From contig JAJNNY010000044.1 in assembly GCA_022453515.1 (NCBI GenBank), positions 62,001 to 126,000 on the forward strand: DNA of 64,000 bases. Direction: 5' to 3'. The position numbers and the translations under genes were made by a program. Origin of the DNA: Astrocystis sublimbata (Eukaryota; Ascomycota; Sordariomycetes; Xylariales; Xylariaceae). Shown one piece after another: positions 43,215 through 54,362 of this stretch. The notes under the pieces are model-generated. The model ran no database searches and was not told where the DNA came from. It saw only the letters and a list, made by a program, of their open reading frames with translations. How positions within the stretch are numbered: position 1 is the stretch's first letter; every line of letters starts with the position of its first letter.

Positions 43215-44789
43215 TCAGTGACAAACAACACTCGCATACCGAACAAACTCCTCATCTTGCTCAATCACTTCCATCTCCTCCTCCTTCAACGTGAGCAGCA
43301 CCTCGAAGCCGCCCGACACCTGCATAGGCAGAACAACACAGCGGCGGCAGAAGCCATCGTACTCTCGCCGGGGCGGCCTCAGGAAGTCCGCATAGCCGCC
43401 GTTCGCAAAGAGCACGTCGCCGAAGCAGATGTCGTAGGCGCTCAGCCCGATCCAACTAGTGAAGCACGCCTCGGCGCCCGCAAAGGTGGCGAACGGGAAG
43501 CGCAGGCTGGGCCCGTAGTCCGGCAGCGACCTGGCGAGGCCGAAGGCCGCTTGCAGCCGATCGGGCGTGATGGCGTCGACGGAGCGGCGGATATGCGTCG
43601 CAATCTCCGCCAGAGATGTCTGCGCGTCGGTGAGCTTCCCCACGGGCATCCCGGTGGTGGATATGAAGACCAGAGTGCCCATGTAGCTCCAGGGCAGGCT
43701 TTTCGAGAAGAGGCCCCTTCCGTCGAGGGTTAGGTCGAGGAGACTTTCGGTGTCCGGCGAGTAGCTCGGCTTGTCTGTTTCGCTTGCTGCCTTGGCGCGT
43801 GCCTTGATGACGCAGCGCCAGAGCTTCGCCATCACGGCATCGTTGGCGGTGTTCTGCTTCCCCTCGGCATGACCTTCGGTAGTTTTCTGGTTCGCCTCTG
43901 CCCGCAATGCTTCCAGGTCCGACGCTGAGAAGTAGAAGACGGTTGTCCGCATCTTGGGTGGAGCGGCACTGGGGTCAAATCCGGGACTCGGCTCTGATGG
44001 TGCAAGTAGGCCGAGGAGTCTCCACGTTTCTATGCTTGCCGATTCTATTATCTCGGTCTTAGCCGGGACATTCTTAATCTCATCTCTCCATATGCGCTCA
44101 AGAATTCCGTAGTCCCCTGAGTCTGGATGCATCGCTAACGTAGGACCTGAGTTGGCAGTCTCCTGCTGTATTGATCTTGCATGCTTCGCCCAGAGCTTCA
44201 TAAGCAAGGATCCGCTGTGGCCATCGATTACAGGATGGAATACGCCGAAAGCGAGAAGGAGGCCACCCTCGACGAAATTGGCTTGAGCCAGGAGCACAGG
44301 AGCGCCCTGCGTCTTCATGTCATAACTCTTGATGTCCTTAGGGAGCAAAACATCAGCGTCCAGAAGATCTTGCTCAAGTCCAGAGTCTACCAGCTCGTCG
44401 TAGTCTGGCCAGGATGCACTCAGATCATTGAGCACAACCGACGGCGTCCACTCGGCGCTTGCTCTAGCCTCGAGCTTGCCCGTCGCATCATCGTCCTGCG
44501 GCGCAATTTCGAACACCCTGTAACGCAGAACAGGCAGTTCATCGCACGTTCGTCGGAGACTTTCTTGCAGGACTTCAAGAACCGCTGACTTTGGAGCTGG
44601 GTTGAGCCGAAAGGAAAATATGAAGTTGGCGAAGATCCTTGGCATCACATTGTCCATCGGACTCAGCCCGACAGACGAGATTGGGGCCATGACGGGCGGC
44701 GACGCGCAATCGGCATCAAGCACAATTGAGAACTCTGTGAAGTCGTCCGGAAGTTGAATCACGATGGTGTCGATGTTTTCAAGTGCCAT
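43215..44789 (-). CDS. BAHD-type acyltransferase of the terpenoid cluster
   Basis: Intronless gene for 524 residues; the first true ATG is at 44789. The catalytic HxxxDG of the BAHD/trichothecene-acetyltransferase superfamily is present as His185-PVI-Asp189-Gly190 (FHPVIDGHS). The usual DFGWG near the C-terminus is replaced by SAYDICFGDVLFANG, as is common in fungal members. These enzymes move an acyl group from acyl-CoA to a hydroxyl. In this context the acceptor is likely a hydroxylated sesquiterpenoid, and the step may be late. It is the left-most gene of the cluster and lies head-to-tail with the cyclase gene. The acyl donor cannot be told from sequence. Confidence 0.85.
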   Translation of the reverse strand: MALENIDTIVIQLPDDFTEFSIVLDADCASPPVMAPISSVGLSPMDNVMPRIFANFIFSFRLNPAPKSAVLEVLQESLRRTCDELPVLRYRVFEIAPQDDDATGKLEARASAEWTPSVVLNDLSASWPDYDELVDSGLEQDLLDADVLLPKDIKSYDMKTQGAPVLLAQANFVEGGLLLAFGVFHPVIDGHSGSLLMKLWAKHARSIQQETANSGPTLAMHPDSGDYGILERIWRDEIKNVPAKTEIIESASIETWRLLGLLAPSEPSPGFDPSAAPPKMRTTVFYFSASDLEALRAEANQKTTEGHAEGKQNTANDAVMAKLWRCVIKARAKAASETDKPSYSPDTESLLDLTLDGRGLFSKSLPWSYMGTLVFISTTGMPVGKLTDAQTSLAEIATHIRRSVDAITPDRLQAAFGLARSLPDYGPSLRFPFATFAGAEACFTSWIGLSAYDICFGDVLFANGGYADFLRPPRREYDGFCRRCVVLPMQVSGGFEVLLTLKEEEMEVIEQDEEFVRYASVVCH

Positions 44790-45171
44790 CAAAAAGAATC
44801 AGGGGAGAAAAGACATTATCTAGGGCTGGCCATCTCGGGCGTCACCCAATCAGGATAAACCCGCAATCGATATGGGAAACGTATCTATTCCTTAAATCTT
44901 ACGCCATTAGTCAACTCGAATCCCAGAGAGTATCATCCCTACTCTTGTAGCGCTGTTGTCTTATTGTTGTTCTCCACGGTCGTCAAAGGGAAGGCTTGCA
45001 TCAACCCAATGAGATACGCCAAAATATGTTCTTAGGTACCAGTTCTCGTTCTCATATTCTCTGATACCCACGACGACCAGACAAGAGACAAAATCATTAA
45101 CCTCGTATATGTATGCTATTACTTGTAATTCGACCCCAATGCAAACCGTCTAAGCGATGCGACTAGTGACC
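44790..45171. other. spacer between the acyltransferase and cyclase genes
   Basis: 382 bp holding the acyltransferase promoter and the cyclase 3' end. No ORF or clear regulatory palindrome is seen. Confidence 0.5.
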
Positions 45172-46343
45172 TCAATCCGACGGTGCCAGGTATCGTAACG
45201 TGGTCCGGCTCCAAAACTCATTCCCCGTCATCTGCATGACCAGGCCGTCCAAATACGCGCGTAGCGCCGGCGTATCGAAAGTCCCCAGAATTTTATTGAC
45301 CTCCTCATTATAGGCGAGCTCCCACTCTCTGCAAAAGCTGTACAGGAGGCGCTTCGTAGCGGGAATCGATAGTTCTGCGTCGCGCGCTACAATGGTCACG
45401 CAGGTGCAGAGGATGCCGCCCTCGTCGTGCAGCGTCTGCGACGCAATGTACTCTTTGTCGTAGCTCCAGATGTCGTTGATGACGGATAGGTGCTTGGAGC
45501 AGATCATGTCGGCCGGTCGTGCGGCCGCGAGCTCGTCTGCCGACACTCGCAGGCCCATGGAGAATCGCATCAGAGCTCCGAGAAGACTGCGGTTTGCGAC
45601 GTGAGCCATTTGCATTTCTTGGTTTCATGGTACCTATGAATAAGCCTTGGCATGGAGAGAGGTGTACTCACGCTTTCCCAACATCGCGCTCCCGGTACTG
45701 GAAGTACTCTCCCAGGTTCATCGACCGCAGGCGAGCTGGGTCTGTCTGGGCGCGCATAAAGACGAAAACCGGCTCCAGCACGTCATTGGCCATCTCCAGG
45801 TCTTGGGCGCGCATGTCCCTCCATAGATCGTAGAATATGTATTCTGCCGGGATAGTGCGGTCGGGCTCCTCGTGGCCCTCAGCCAGATCCATGAGTCTCT
45901 GGTTATAGGCTGCACCCGCCTCGAGTGACATGTGCTCCAGCATATCTTCAATCATTCAGAGTTAGACTGGGAGTGAACTCGTGGGATCTTCGGGGTCGCA
46001 TTAACTTACCATCAACGAGGAACAGGATAGTCAGGAGCATACAGGCATACTCGATCCTGTCGTCAAGAGACTTTGGAAAGTAAAGGCATGTCACACGGGA
46101 GAACCCGGCGGCGACAAACTTCTTCCTTGTCTTTGTGTTTGGAAATGGCCAATGCTGCAGGAAAAAGCCGTCTACTTTCTCGATCGTCTCGGCCATCCGC
46201 GGATGGCTCAAGGCTTTTGGCAAAAAGGAGGGTAAAAGGGAGACGGCAATATCTGGTAATACATTGCTTTCTGTTGTTGCAGATGGCGTCTTGCTATCCA
46301 GTGGGGTGATAGTCTGAAGCTGGGTTTGGGCCATGGTTGTCAT
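45172..46343 (-). CDS. class I sesquiterpene cyclase, aristolochene synthase-like
   Basis: Three-exon model for 340 residues: 46343-46010, 45945-45672, 45586-45172. The length equals that of fungal aristolochene synthases. Intron 1 splits the metal-binding motif; after splicing it reads LVDDMLEHM, so Asp111-Asp112-x-x-Glu115 is a DDxxE motif like the DDLLE of aristolochene synthase, not the DDxxD of most other cyclases. The second metal site is intact: Asn240-Asp-x-x-Ser244-x-x-x-Glu248 (VINDIWSYDKE). A C-terminal Arg-Tyr pair (TLRYL) is present. The enzyme should ionise and cyclise farnesyl diphosphate. An eremophilane-type bicycle such as aristolochene is the most likely product class but is not certain. 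It shares a promoter with the P450 gene at 46930. Confidence 0.85.
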
Positions 46344-46929
46344 CTTGTTCGATTATTGAGATAATGTCAATAAGCGAGGGTGCGGCTCCTCATTCCGCAA
46401 CCGCGAACACGGCCGTCTTTTTCTAACTTTGATGATTTAATGTATGACATAACCTTGAATGCCGATATCTGCTCATCCATAATTGATAGCAAGGCCCCGG
46501 AGTAGTTCCATGTCACTGCCTTGGCGGCTGTCCGTATCCCACGCTTGTGACAACGATGGTCAGCGCACGATGCCACCCTTCCAGACCAACTCGGTAATCT
46601 CCGACCGGTCGCCGGTGGTTCCTTGCCAATGAGAAGTACATGCATGCTGTTCAATTGGGCAAGGCCCACGCATGTTCAGGACTACGGGCCACTAGACATG
46701 CAGAGCTTGATCATTCAGGCTCGGGGCTTGCCGTAATCCATAACTTCTCGACTCTGGTGGTAGTCAGGGTGTCAGTTAGACCAGGCTGATCAAGCATTGT
46801 AAGGGAGAGTGTCAACGTGCTCGTGTTGTCGGGGTTATCATTAAGCATTAGAGTCACATTAACGAGAACCACCCCCATTCTCAACTAAAACGACCTTCAT
46901 CACTGCCGCATAGCCTTGAGGATCTATGC
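46344..46929. promoter_or_regulatory. divergent promoter of the cyclase and P450 genes
   Basis: 586 bp between divergent start codons. At 46591-46604 it contains the perfect palindromic half-sites of TCGGTAATCTCCGA (CGG-N6-CCG), the kind of site bound by Zn2Cys6 dimers. A cluster-encoded Zn2Cys6 factor lies 3 kb to the right, so this is a candidate operator. Binding is inferred only. Confidence 0.5.
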
Positions 46930-48866
46930 ATGATGATCGTCGACGAACTCACTTTGAAGAATGGCGTTGCATTGGCAGCTCAACATTGGCAGATTTCTGC
47001 GGTGTTGGCTCTAGTGGCAATACCATTGTGCACCTTTGCGATAACGAGCCTCATCTCATGGGTCGCTTTATTGCGCAAGAAAGCCGGCAATGAGCCCCCG
47101 CTCAATCCGTACTGGTTGCCGATTCTTGGAGACTGGTTCTCCTTCCTTTTGGCGAGGAAGTCTCTTGTAAACCGAGTCTAGTGAGTGAAACTTCTCGGCT
47201 GGAGTGGTATGATCCGTTAAACTGACGAAACGCACGAAAAAGCCGTCGTTTCGGCGACAAGACTCCAGTGACGATCAAGCTCGGCCCGTCAAAGGCTTAC
47301 CTCCTCACGCAGCCTGAGATGTACGGGCCGCTTCTCAAGGACACGCGATCATGTACCAACAAAGCGTTTGCGGTCCTCATATACGAGCAATTGTTCGGCA
47401 CACCCAAGAGCGCCATGCGTACGTGATGTCTCCCACATCTAGAATTCCTGCGTGCTAGGCAGAGATCTCTGACTTGACCTCTATGTTGGGGGTAAATAGA
47501 CATTTACCGCGACGACAAGAGTGGCATCGGCAGCACCCCTGTAGCCGGGAGCACAGTTCCTGATCATCTACGCGTCTGGCATCACCAGCACAGGACGGCG
47601 GCGAGGTTCCTCCAGGGCGAAAGCCTCAAACAGCTCGGCATCCGTGTCATCGAGCACCTCTCGGCCGATCTGGCAAAGTCGGACCAAAATGACCCCATCG
47701 ACTCGGGCGAGTGGGTTGACGTGCCGGACTTCTATGTTTGGTGGACACATCGACTGTTCGCCGCCGCGATCACGGCGCTTTGCGGTCCGCACCTGGTCTC
47801 ACTGAATCCAGGCTTCGTCGACCATTTCTGGGAGTATATGGAGTCATGGCCAACGATATCCAAGTTCTACCCCCGTCTGCTGGCACCCAAGGCTTACGCC
47901 GCACGCCAGCGGATCCTAGATGCCATCAAGCGCTGGCACGCGCACGCGCGAGAACATTCCGACTATCGCGACAACGGACCAGATGCACCAGCTTGGGACG
48001 AGCATTGGGGGAGCGCGTGGTTGAAGGTACGGCAGCAGTGGGGGCAAGATACGGGCTCGATGGATGACGATGCTCTGGCCAGTGAAGATCTGGCATTGAT
48101 CACGGCGTAAGTGGCCTGTTCTGTGACTGTTTCCTTGACCTCTCTCCGACTGTAAATTCCCCGTCAGCTGACGCGCCACCATGATGATAGTGCAAGCGCA
48201 AATGCGCTCCCCATGGCCTTTTGGATCCTTATAGAAGTGTTTAGCGACACCGAGCTTTTGAGCCGCGTGCAAAGAGAGATCCAAAACGCGATTCCCGATC
48301 ACGGCGGCGCCTCTGGCGATGCAACGCCCCAGAGCAGCCTCCCCTTCAAGTTCGACATCACCGCCATCACGGGCTCGCCGCTGCTGCAATCTGTGTATGC
48401 CGAGGTGCTGCGCATGCGCGTGTCGCTGATGCACAACCGCTCGCCGATCCGAGGCGACTACAACCTCGGGCCCTACAAGCTGCGCCAGGGCGGGCTCGTG
48501 TGCGTGTCGACGGACATCGCGTCGAACCACACGGGCGTCTGGGGTGAGGCGCGCACCGCGCAGCCGTTGAGCCAGTTCTGGGCCGAGCGCTTCCTCGTGG
48601 CCGACGGGGAGAAGAAGGTCAAGTTCTCGACGGACGGGCTCGAGGGCGCCTGGATGCCGTACGGTGGCGGCTCGCTCATGTGCCCTGGCCGGCATCTGGC
48701 CAAGCAGGAGATGATGGGCGGCGTGGCCGTCTTTGGCGCCTACTTCGATATGCAGGTGCTGAACGGGCCGCCCCGCGTCGACGATCGCTTCTACGGCCTT
48801 GGTGCCCAGCCCCCGGGGGAGCCAGTCGCTGTGCGTCTGCGTCGGCGGGTGGGCATCGTGAGCTAA
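46930..48866 (+). CDS. cytochrome P450 of the CYP7/CYP8-like fungal group
   Basis: Four-exon model for 569 residues: 46930-47180, 47243-47418, 47500-48106, 48191-48866. An N-terminal membrane anchor lies at about 22-45. The I-helix is AASANALPMAFW, without the usual Thr. The ExxR is EVLR (416-419). The heme loop is WMPYGGGSLMCPGRH with ligand Cys509. The FxxGxxxC phenylalanine is a tyrosine, and the GGGSLMCPGRHLAKQE pattern is typical of fungal P450s annotated as cholesterol 7-alpha-hydroxylase-like or prostacyclin synthase-like. It is expected to hydroxylate or otherwise oxidise the cyclised sesquiterpene at the endoplasmic reticulum. It shares the cyclase promoter, which supports an early step. 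The start could also be the second Met. Confidence 0.85.
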
Positions 48867-49937
48867 TTTGTATCAGGCAAGTCGCGTGGTCGATCGATCC
48901 TTGTCGTGTCTCGGCAACGGGGATCGAAGGAAGGGTTTTTTGGCTACTGCGATCAAGCTTTGTGTGGATAGCGCTACATCTATTTACTTTGCCTAGCCGA
49001 GCTTAGCCTCTCTTGGTACTGAGATTCGATGAGACTAATTAGATACTGGAGTATTTGATGGTTAGCCCTTGAGCTCAACTCGACGGGGATGACGTCGGGT
49101 GATATATTATCGCGTGCGTCGAAGGTAGTAGCAAATGCAGCAGAGAATCACTCTTCTCTCAATATGAACCGATCTCACCTGATTTGGAGTTGCTCATTGC
49201 TTCGTTTGCGAAAATCCCTAGACTGGTTTGGATGCTTATTAGGACGATGGTACTGTCAATCGCGGCGATAATTGCCAGGGCAGAAGTGTCGACTCTCATG
49301 GTCGAGTATGTGATTCAACTGCTCGGTTACGTAACATGAAAGTAGGAAGTCTTTCTTTTTCTGCCACCGTTGCCCTCTGGCCGCATGCAGTTCCTTCGAT
49401 CCATGACCTTTGGTAGCATGTCCAATTACCACCTAACTATATCAACCAACGGTCTAGCCATTAACTAGACTCTAACGTTGTTACGAAAGCCCGATTCTTC
49501 CGTGCGTACTCTCACGTGAGTTTCCTCCATTTTCACTTGAATTCCTACTTTATGCGATAGAGTAATTCCAGTACCGACCCGCCAGCCCGCTATTCCTTGA
49601 AAGGCGTCACCATCCTTGCAATCCTCCTTGGAGAAGAGGGGGTTGCAGTTGAGACCCAAAAGGGCCAAGGGCGAAAGGAGACAGGGGAGGATCGTGTGTG
49701 GTGCAGTGTTATGTAGCATGAGGCTATTCAAGCCATGGCGCCGGGTTCTTCAACGTGCGCTAGCGAATAGGGGCTCATATTCCACCCCTTTCCCCCACCA
49801 CAATGGAACTTCAGGTCAGACTTGACATCAGCACTAACCTTCAGCGCATGTCAGCCGTTAGAACTATTGGATTTCTAACCCATCCATCAAGCTTTCCGTG
49901 TGTGCCGTGCAGATATCCATTCAGCCACTCTAGCTCT
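48867..49937. other. convergent spacer between P450 and regulator genes
   Basis: 1.07 kb between two 3' ends. No supported gene or repeat is seen. Confidence 0.55.
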
Positions 49938-51322
49938 CTATTCCGCCAATGGCTGGGCAATCTTGTTCAGTAGGTCTAAGATGCGCCGTTGCGCAACGCA
50001 CATCTTCCTGTGCCCAACGTCACCACTCACACTCCTCAAGCGGTTGATGAGGCCGTCTAACGCCCGCAGCTGCATCATAAGCATCGCGCGCACGAGTACG
50101 TCCCATTCGCCCACGCAGCCTATTTCAAAATCCCCAAGCGAGAAGCGCCATGCCGCATCCGTAGCCCCCATCACACCATGGGACTGGCTACTTCTGAGGA
50201 TCTCCACGAATCGGTTCACAATCAGACCACACATGGTGGTCAGACGGTCTATCAGAAACCCCAATATCGAAATGTTTTCAGGCTTGGCCTGGCACTTGGC
50301 ACATAGTAGGAGCGCATCACCACATCGCAGCGCTTCCTTGAGTCGCGAGAGCCAAGCCCCGGGCTCCTGTACCCCGCTCTCGTCGTGAATGCAGTCGAGC
50401 TCTTCGAGGAGAAGCACGACGCGCTGTAAACATTGGCAAGATCTTGGCTGCTGTTGGTCACTGTGATGGTGTTGGTCAGCTGACACCCGCAAGGGCTCCG
50501 AAGCCTGGAGCGATGGGTGAGAGCCGAAAGTAGAATACTGCAGCGCTGAGAGAATACTGTTGGGTGTATAAGGCAACTCAAGGTCGTCGTATTTCGGTAG
50601 TAGAGAATCGTTCCCGATCGTGGTCGGCAGCATTGGAGTAAGCGGCCCGTGATTCAGCGCGTCAAATTCCCAGAAGTCCGCCGTCTGACGCATGTCAAGG
50701 CTAGACAATGGGTCATGTATCAGGGTTGATCCTCCGGACACTGCCTGCGGTGTAAGTGGCCCTGACATCTTGGTCGAGGACACGGAATCTGCGTCACGAT
50801 CCATCAAGGGAGTCGCATCAACTCCGGGGATGCCAGCCATGGTCGAGTCTAGGTGCGAATGACTTAGCGGGGTGATCAGACCCGGCGTAGGAGGTTCAGA
50901 TCTTCCATGGGAACCCAAATGTGCTCCCGTTGTTTCATGGGACTGGACAGCATCCGTAGCCGCCGCTGCCGATGCCCATTGTTGAGTACTTTTGTCACCG
51001 TCATTGGCAGCGGCAACCGTGCTCGTTTTCCGCTTCCGCCCTCTTCCTCTCGTGCCCGGCTCCGCATAGACGCATTCCTGCAGAAGAGTGCGACAACGTG
51101 AACAGCCAGACTTCTGCCCGGAACATCGGAGCTGTAGGGGTAGCAGTTAATACATGTATATATAGATGAGGTAAGATGTTGACTGAGTCATGAAGGCAAA
51201 CGAACTTTCTTGATACGGCAGCTGTCGCAGGCTTGTTGGGCTACTGGGCGAGCGGTCTCGGGGTCAAAGACTTGTTGCTGATGTGTCTCGTTGAGGTTCT
51301 TCAGATTCCACGTCTGCAACAT
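49938..51322 (-). CDS. Zn2Cys6 transcription factor with AflR-type C-terminal domain
   Basis: Two-exon model for 436 residues: exon 1 51322-51206, exon 2 51131-49938. The intron (75 nt) has an uncommon GTTCGT donor and splits the zinc cluster; after joining, the cluster is perfect: C-x2-C-x6-C-x6-C-x2-C-x6-C (Cys32, 35, 42, 49, 52, 59; ACDSCRIKKLRC then CSRCRTLLQEC). A basic linker GRGRKRK follows. The C-terminal half has CQCLQRVVLLLEELD and a helical region ending HRKMCVAQRRILDLLNKIAQ, the pattern of the aflatoxin regulator AflR family. It is therefore the probable pathway-specific activator of this cluster. The first ATG gives MLQTWNLKNLNETHQQQ. Confidence 0.85.
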
Positions 51323-54005
51323 GATTCCGTGCGCCTGCGGTTGGCGGAGGTGTTGCATATGAGGCAAGTGGGGTGGCGCAAATGGTTTGGGCGAGGTAGG
51401 TTTCCAAGAAGTGAGAATGTATCAAACACTGGCTCAGCAATGCGCGGCTGAGGTTCAGTTAAATCATCGAAACCATTTCTTCAGTCTCAAACCCAACGTG
51501 TTACATAAAGAACAACATTGTGAACTTGACTTCATATAATGATATACGGGCTGCCTTTTGGTTCATAGTACCTGTATGAATCGCATCGACGTGAAGCCGC
51601 TAACATGACTGCATGAACTGTGTAGGCTACTCCGTATATCCTACAGCAAACAACCTGAGACCATTGGTTACTCGTCTACCGGACAGCCAACAACACAGTA
51701 TTATTGGTTGAACTGATAACACAAATAGGACCAAATGCCACAGCACCATGTATGCAGTCGAGGGCGAAAAGAAGAACTGGACGGCGGGGCGTGGCGTCGC
51801 AGGAGCGACGATGATACATTGAGACATGCGGCGGCTGACATCTCATAAGCTGAGGTGATGCACAGCAATGCGAATGTGCACATTGCTACGGTGTCGCCAT
51901 ACCGGTTACCCTCCACCGTGGACTACTGTGCTGGTTCATGATGGTGAGCGTCGATTGCCTACGCCACCTGATCAGTGGAGCCGCAAATACCTCATCAACA
52001 ACACTAGAGCACGCGTCTGTGTCTGTTCGGAGACAGCTGCAACATGAGATCGGCGTAGAGACATGATCTGCTCTGTGTTGCAATTAATTAATATGGAAAA
52101 GAAAGAGACATGAACGCCCCTAGCTGAAGTGGACAGAGCTACGTAGGTACCTTGCGTGAGGAGAGGCATTACATGATCGATTTTATACGATTAATATTTT
52201 CGTTTTTATATCACTGCAGGAGCTAGGATGCTTCCGACTAAGCGTTCAGTTCATACATGGCACTGGTCCGCGCTACACTATTTTAATAAGCGTCTGCCAA
52301 GGAGAAGGGGTCATACTTTGCAATCAGTCCTGGCTCTTGGCCGCAGCCTGCTCCCAGATAATGAGCGCTATACTCGAGGATTACTTATTAGACGTTGATA
52401 TGTCAGAGATTTCACGTTGAAGTTTCGAGCGCTCCAAGCATCTCGTCTGCGTCGAACCGAGCAGCAGTCCTGCATATGCCCTATATTTCTCGGCAGCCAG
52501 GCCCCCAGGCATTCAGAGTTACCGGGTTGTTGATCGCAGGCGTTCTAGATCCTGTAGGCTGTTCAGGATACGCAAGGTTGAGGCACGTGCTGGGTAGTGT
52601 CAGCTAAGACAATCATACCCTCCTATGCAGCATCAAAGGTGTTAGTCTCGTGCTATGGAAGACTACGGTAAGCAGCGCCGCACATTGGTAATTAGGATTT
52701 TGGTGCGTATTCCTATGTAAACGTAAAGGTTGCGTAGCCTGATCACGCCAAGTTATGGTAATAGCCTAAAGATGGTAATCTTACCAACTGAAGTAATGGA
52801 ACATTTAGCTAGACATTTTGCATTTTGTTACCCCTCTCGTCAACGTTCCTACTCAGTACTAAGAATGCGCCACCGGGCTAAGCTTTACGTTCTCGTAAGC
52901 GCTATAGTTCAGTCCCGGCGCATGTGTTCTTGCCCTTTGCGCCGCAAACGCCCTCTTCAAGAGCCACCCGGCTGGGCACAAAGCCATGAAGCAACAGTCG
53001 AGCCTTAGTGTGCTGGGCAGATTCGTGATGTACGGGTGCAAGTCTTAGTTTACACGTGGTTTGAAGCCCATGCATACTACCCATGTAAGTAGCCAGCCCT
53101 ACCTGCTGATCATATTCCCAAACGAGCTTACCACATCTACTAGCTAAGCACTATTCAATCGTGCGCTCTCTACAGTGGTTTCATCTCTGTAGACATGCTA
53201 ACATGGAGATTATTCGCCGAGATCAGCATTCAAAGGAATGCAAATATTCTCATATCGCGACAGCTGTGGCGGGACTCTATGGCTGACCATGGATGCGACT
53301 ATGCACTTCTAGACCAGACATCCACAAAGCTGGTCGTGGTTGTGGCATGAATTTCGCAATACTCGCTGGCTTTTGTATCATAGTAATTATTGTAGATCCA
53401 GATATGAGCAGGCTACGAAGCCTTCCCAGCACGGTCCGGTCCCATAAGTAAGCAGATGGCAATGAGTAAGGACTACGAGTAGCCAAGGTCGCGCGGCTCA
53501 ACAACAGACGGCGGTTGACCTTCAGGAATAATGAGCCATTACCTCTCGCCTGAAAACTACAGGGCTCATTGCACCCATCCCAAGGAATCGGATGAGATCC
53601 GAACGCTAGATTCGGACTCTAGTTGATGCAGTGGATACGGGACTCCATAGCGGGTGAGTTATCCGGACACGCGGATATAATTGGCCCGGCCCAGTTAGTT
53701 GCATGTGGGAGAATCGAGTCAATTCCGCGGGAGTCCTAGCAGGCATTGGTGATGTCGCCTAAGTTGAACTGGGTAAGTGCCGAGAACCATCCAACGCATT
53801 ACTCTTTTGGGCGATCAAATGTTGGGATTTGGGATCTGATGCTTTCAAGCAGCCGGGTATTTTTCGACGGCTTACGGGAAGTCCAAGGTCCAGCCCAGTA
53901 GACCATGTAACCTTCTTGCGCCTGCGGTTGCATTCAGTTGATGCCCATGACTAAGAGCCAATGAGGTACGCGATGGCGTAGCTCCTGCTAATGCAGCCTG
54001 CTTAT

Positions 54006-54063
54006 GCTGGACGCCACTTCGGAAAGATTTCAAAAAGCTTATGTCTCCTTTGTGGCGTCCAGC
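54006..54063. repeat. 12-bp perfect inverted repeat with adjacent direct repeats
   Basis: GCTGGACGCCAC at 54006-54017 and its exact complement GTGGCGTCCAGC at 54052-54063 enclose a 34-nt loop. The right arm is followed by a direct repeat: GGCGTCCAGCTTATTGG and, 18 bp on, GGCGTCCGGCTTATTGG. It lies about 300 bp upstream of the SDR gene. Confidence 0.75.
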
Positions 54064-54145
54064 TTATTGGTAGGCGTCCGGCTTATTGGCAGGTTCAAGG
54101 GAAGCGGGGCAATAGATACCCCGATGAGACCTTGTAAGACGCGGC

Positions 54146-54156
54146 TCGTGATTCGA
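54146..54156. promoter_or_regulatory. candidate AflR-type binding site upstream of the SDR gene
   Basis: TCGTGATTCGA fits the TCG-N5-CGA consensus reported for AflR. It lies 207 bp upstream of the SDR start codon. The cluster encodes an AflR-like factor, so the site is plausible, but an 11-bp degenerate match can arise by chance. Confidence 0.4.
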
Positions 54157-54362
54157 CAGCTATCATCGTGTCGACCAGAAGCTAGTTTTGGTGTTTAATC
54201 ACCAGCTGGGAGCATTGCCTCCTTCGCGTCGTTGAACTACTAGCAAATCTACATAGTTGATGTGACAGCAGATCTCGCCAACATCGTCATCGAAGCCTGG
54301 CCCCATCACTAGCTGTATTGTTGTAAAAACTAAAAACCCAATTCTTGACTTACAAAGACACG

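Larger units (their letters stand above)
51323..54362. other. 3-kb spacer inside the cluster
   Basis: No gene or clear gene remnant is recognised; ORFs are under 95 codons. It holds an inverted repeat TCCGAA-N7-TTCGGA at 53598-53616, a 12-bp inverted repeat at 54006-54063, and an AflR-type site at 54146-54156, listed separately. Confidence 0.5.

Noticed and set aside
47916..48695. 259-codon minus-strand ORF
   Set aside because: Shadow of the P450 gene; it also runs through a P450 intron and has no domain.
51323..54362. A transporter or further enzyme gene expected inside the cluster gap
   Set aside because: No ORF above 95 codons, no hydrophobic repeats and no splice-connected segments were found in this spacer.
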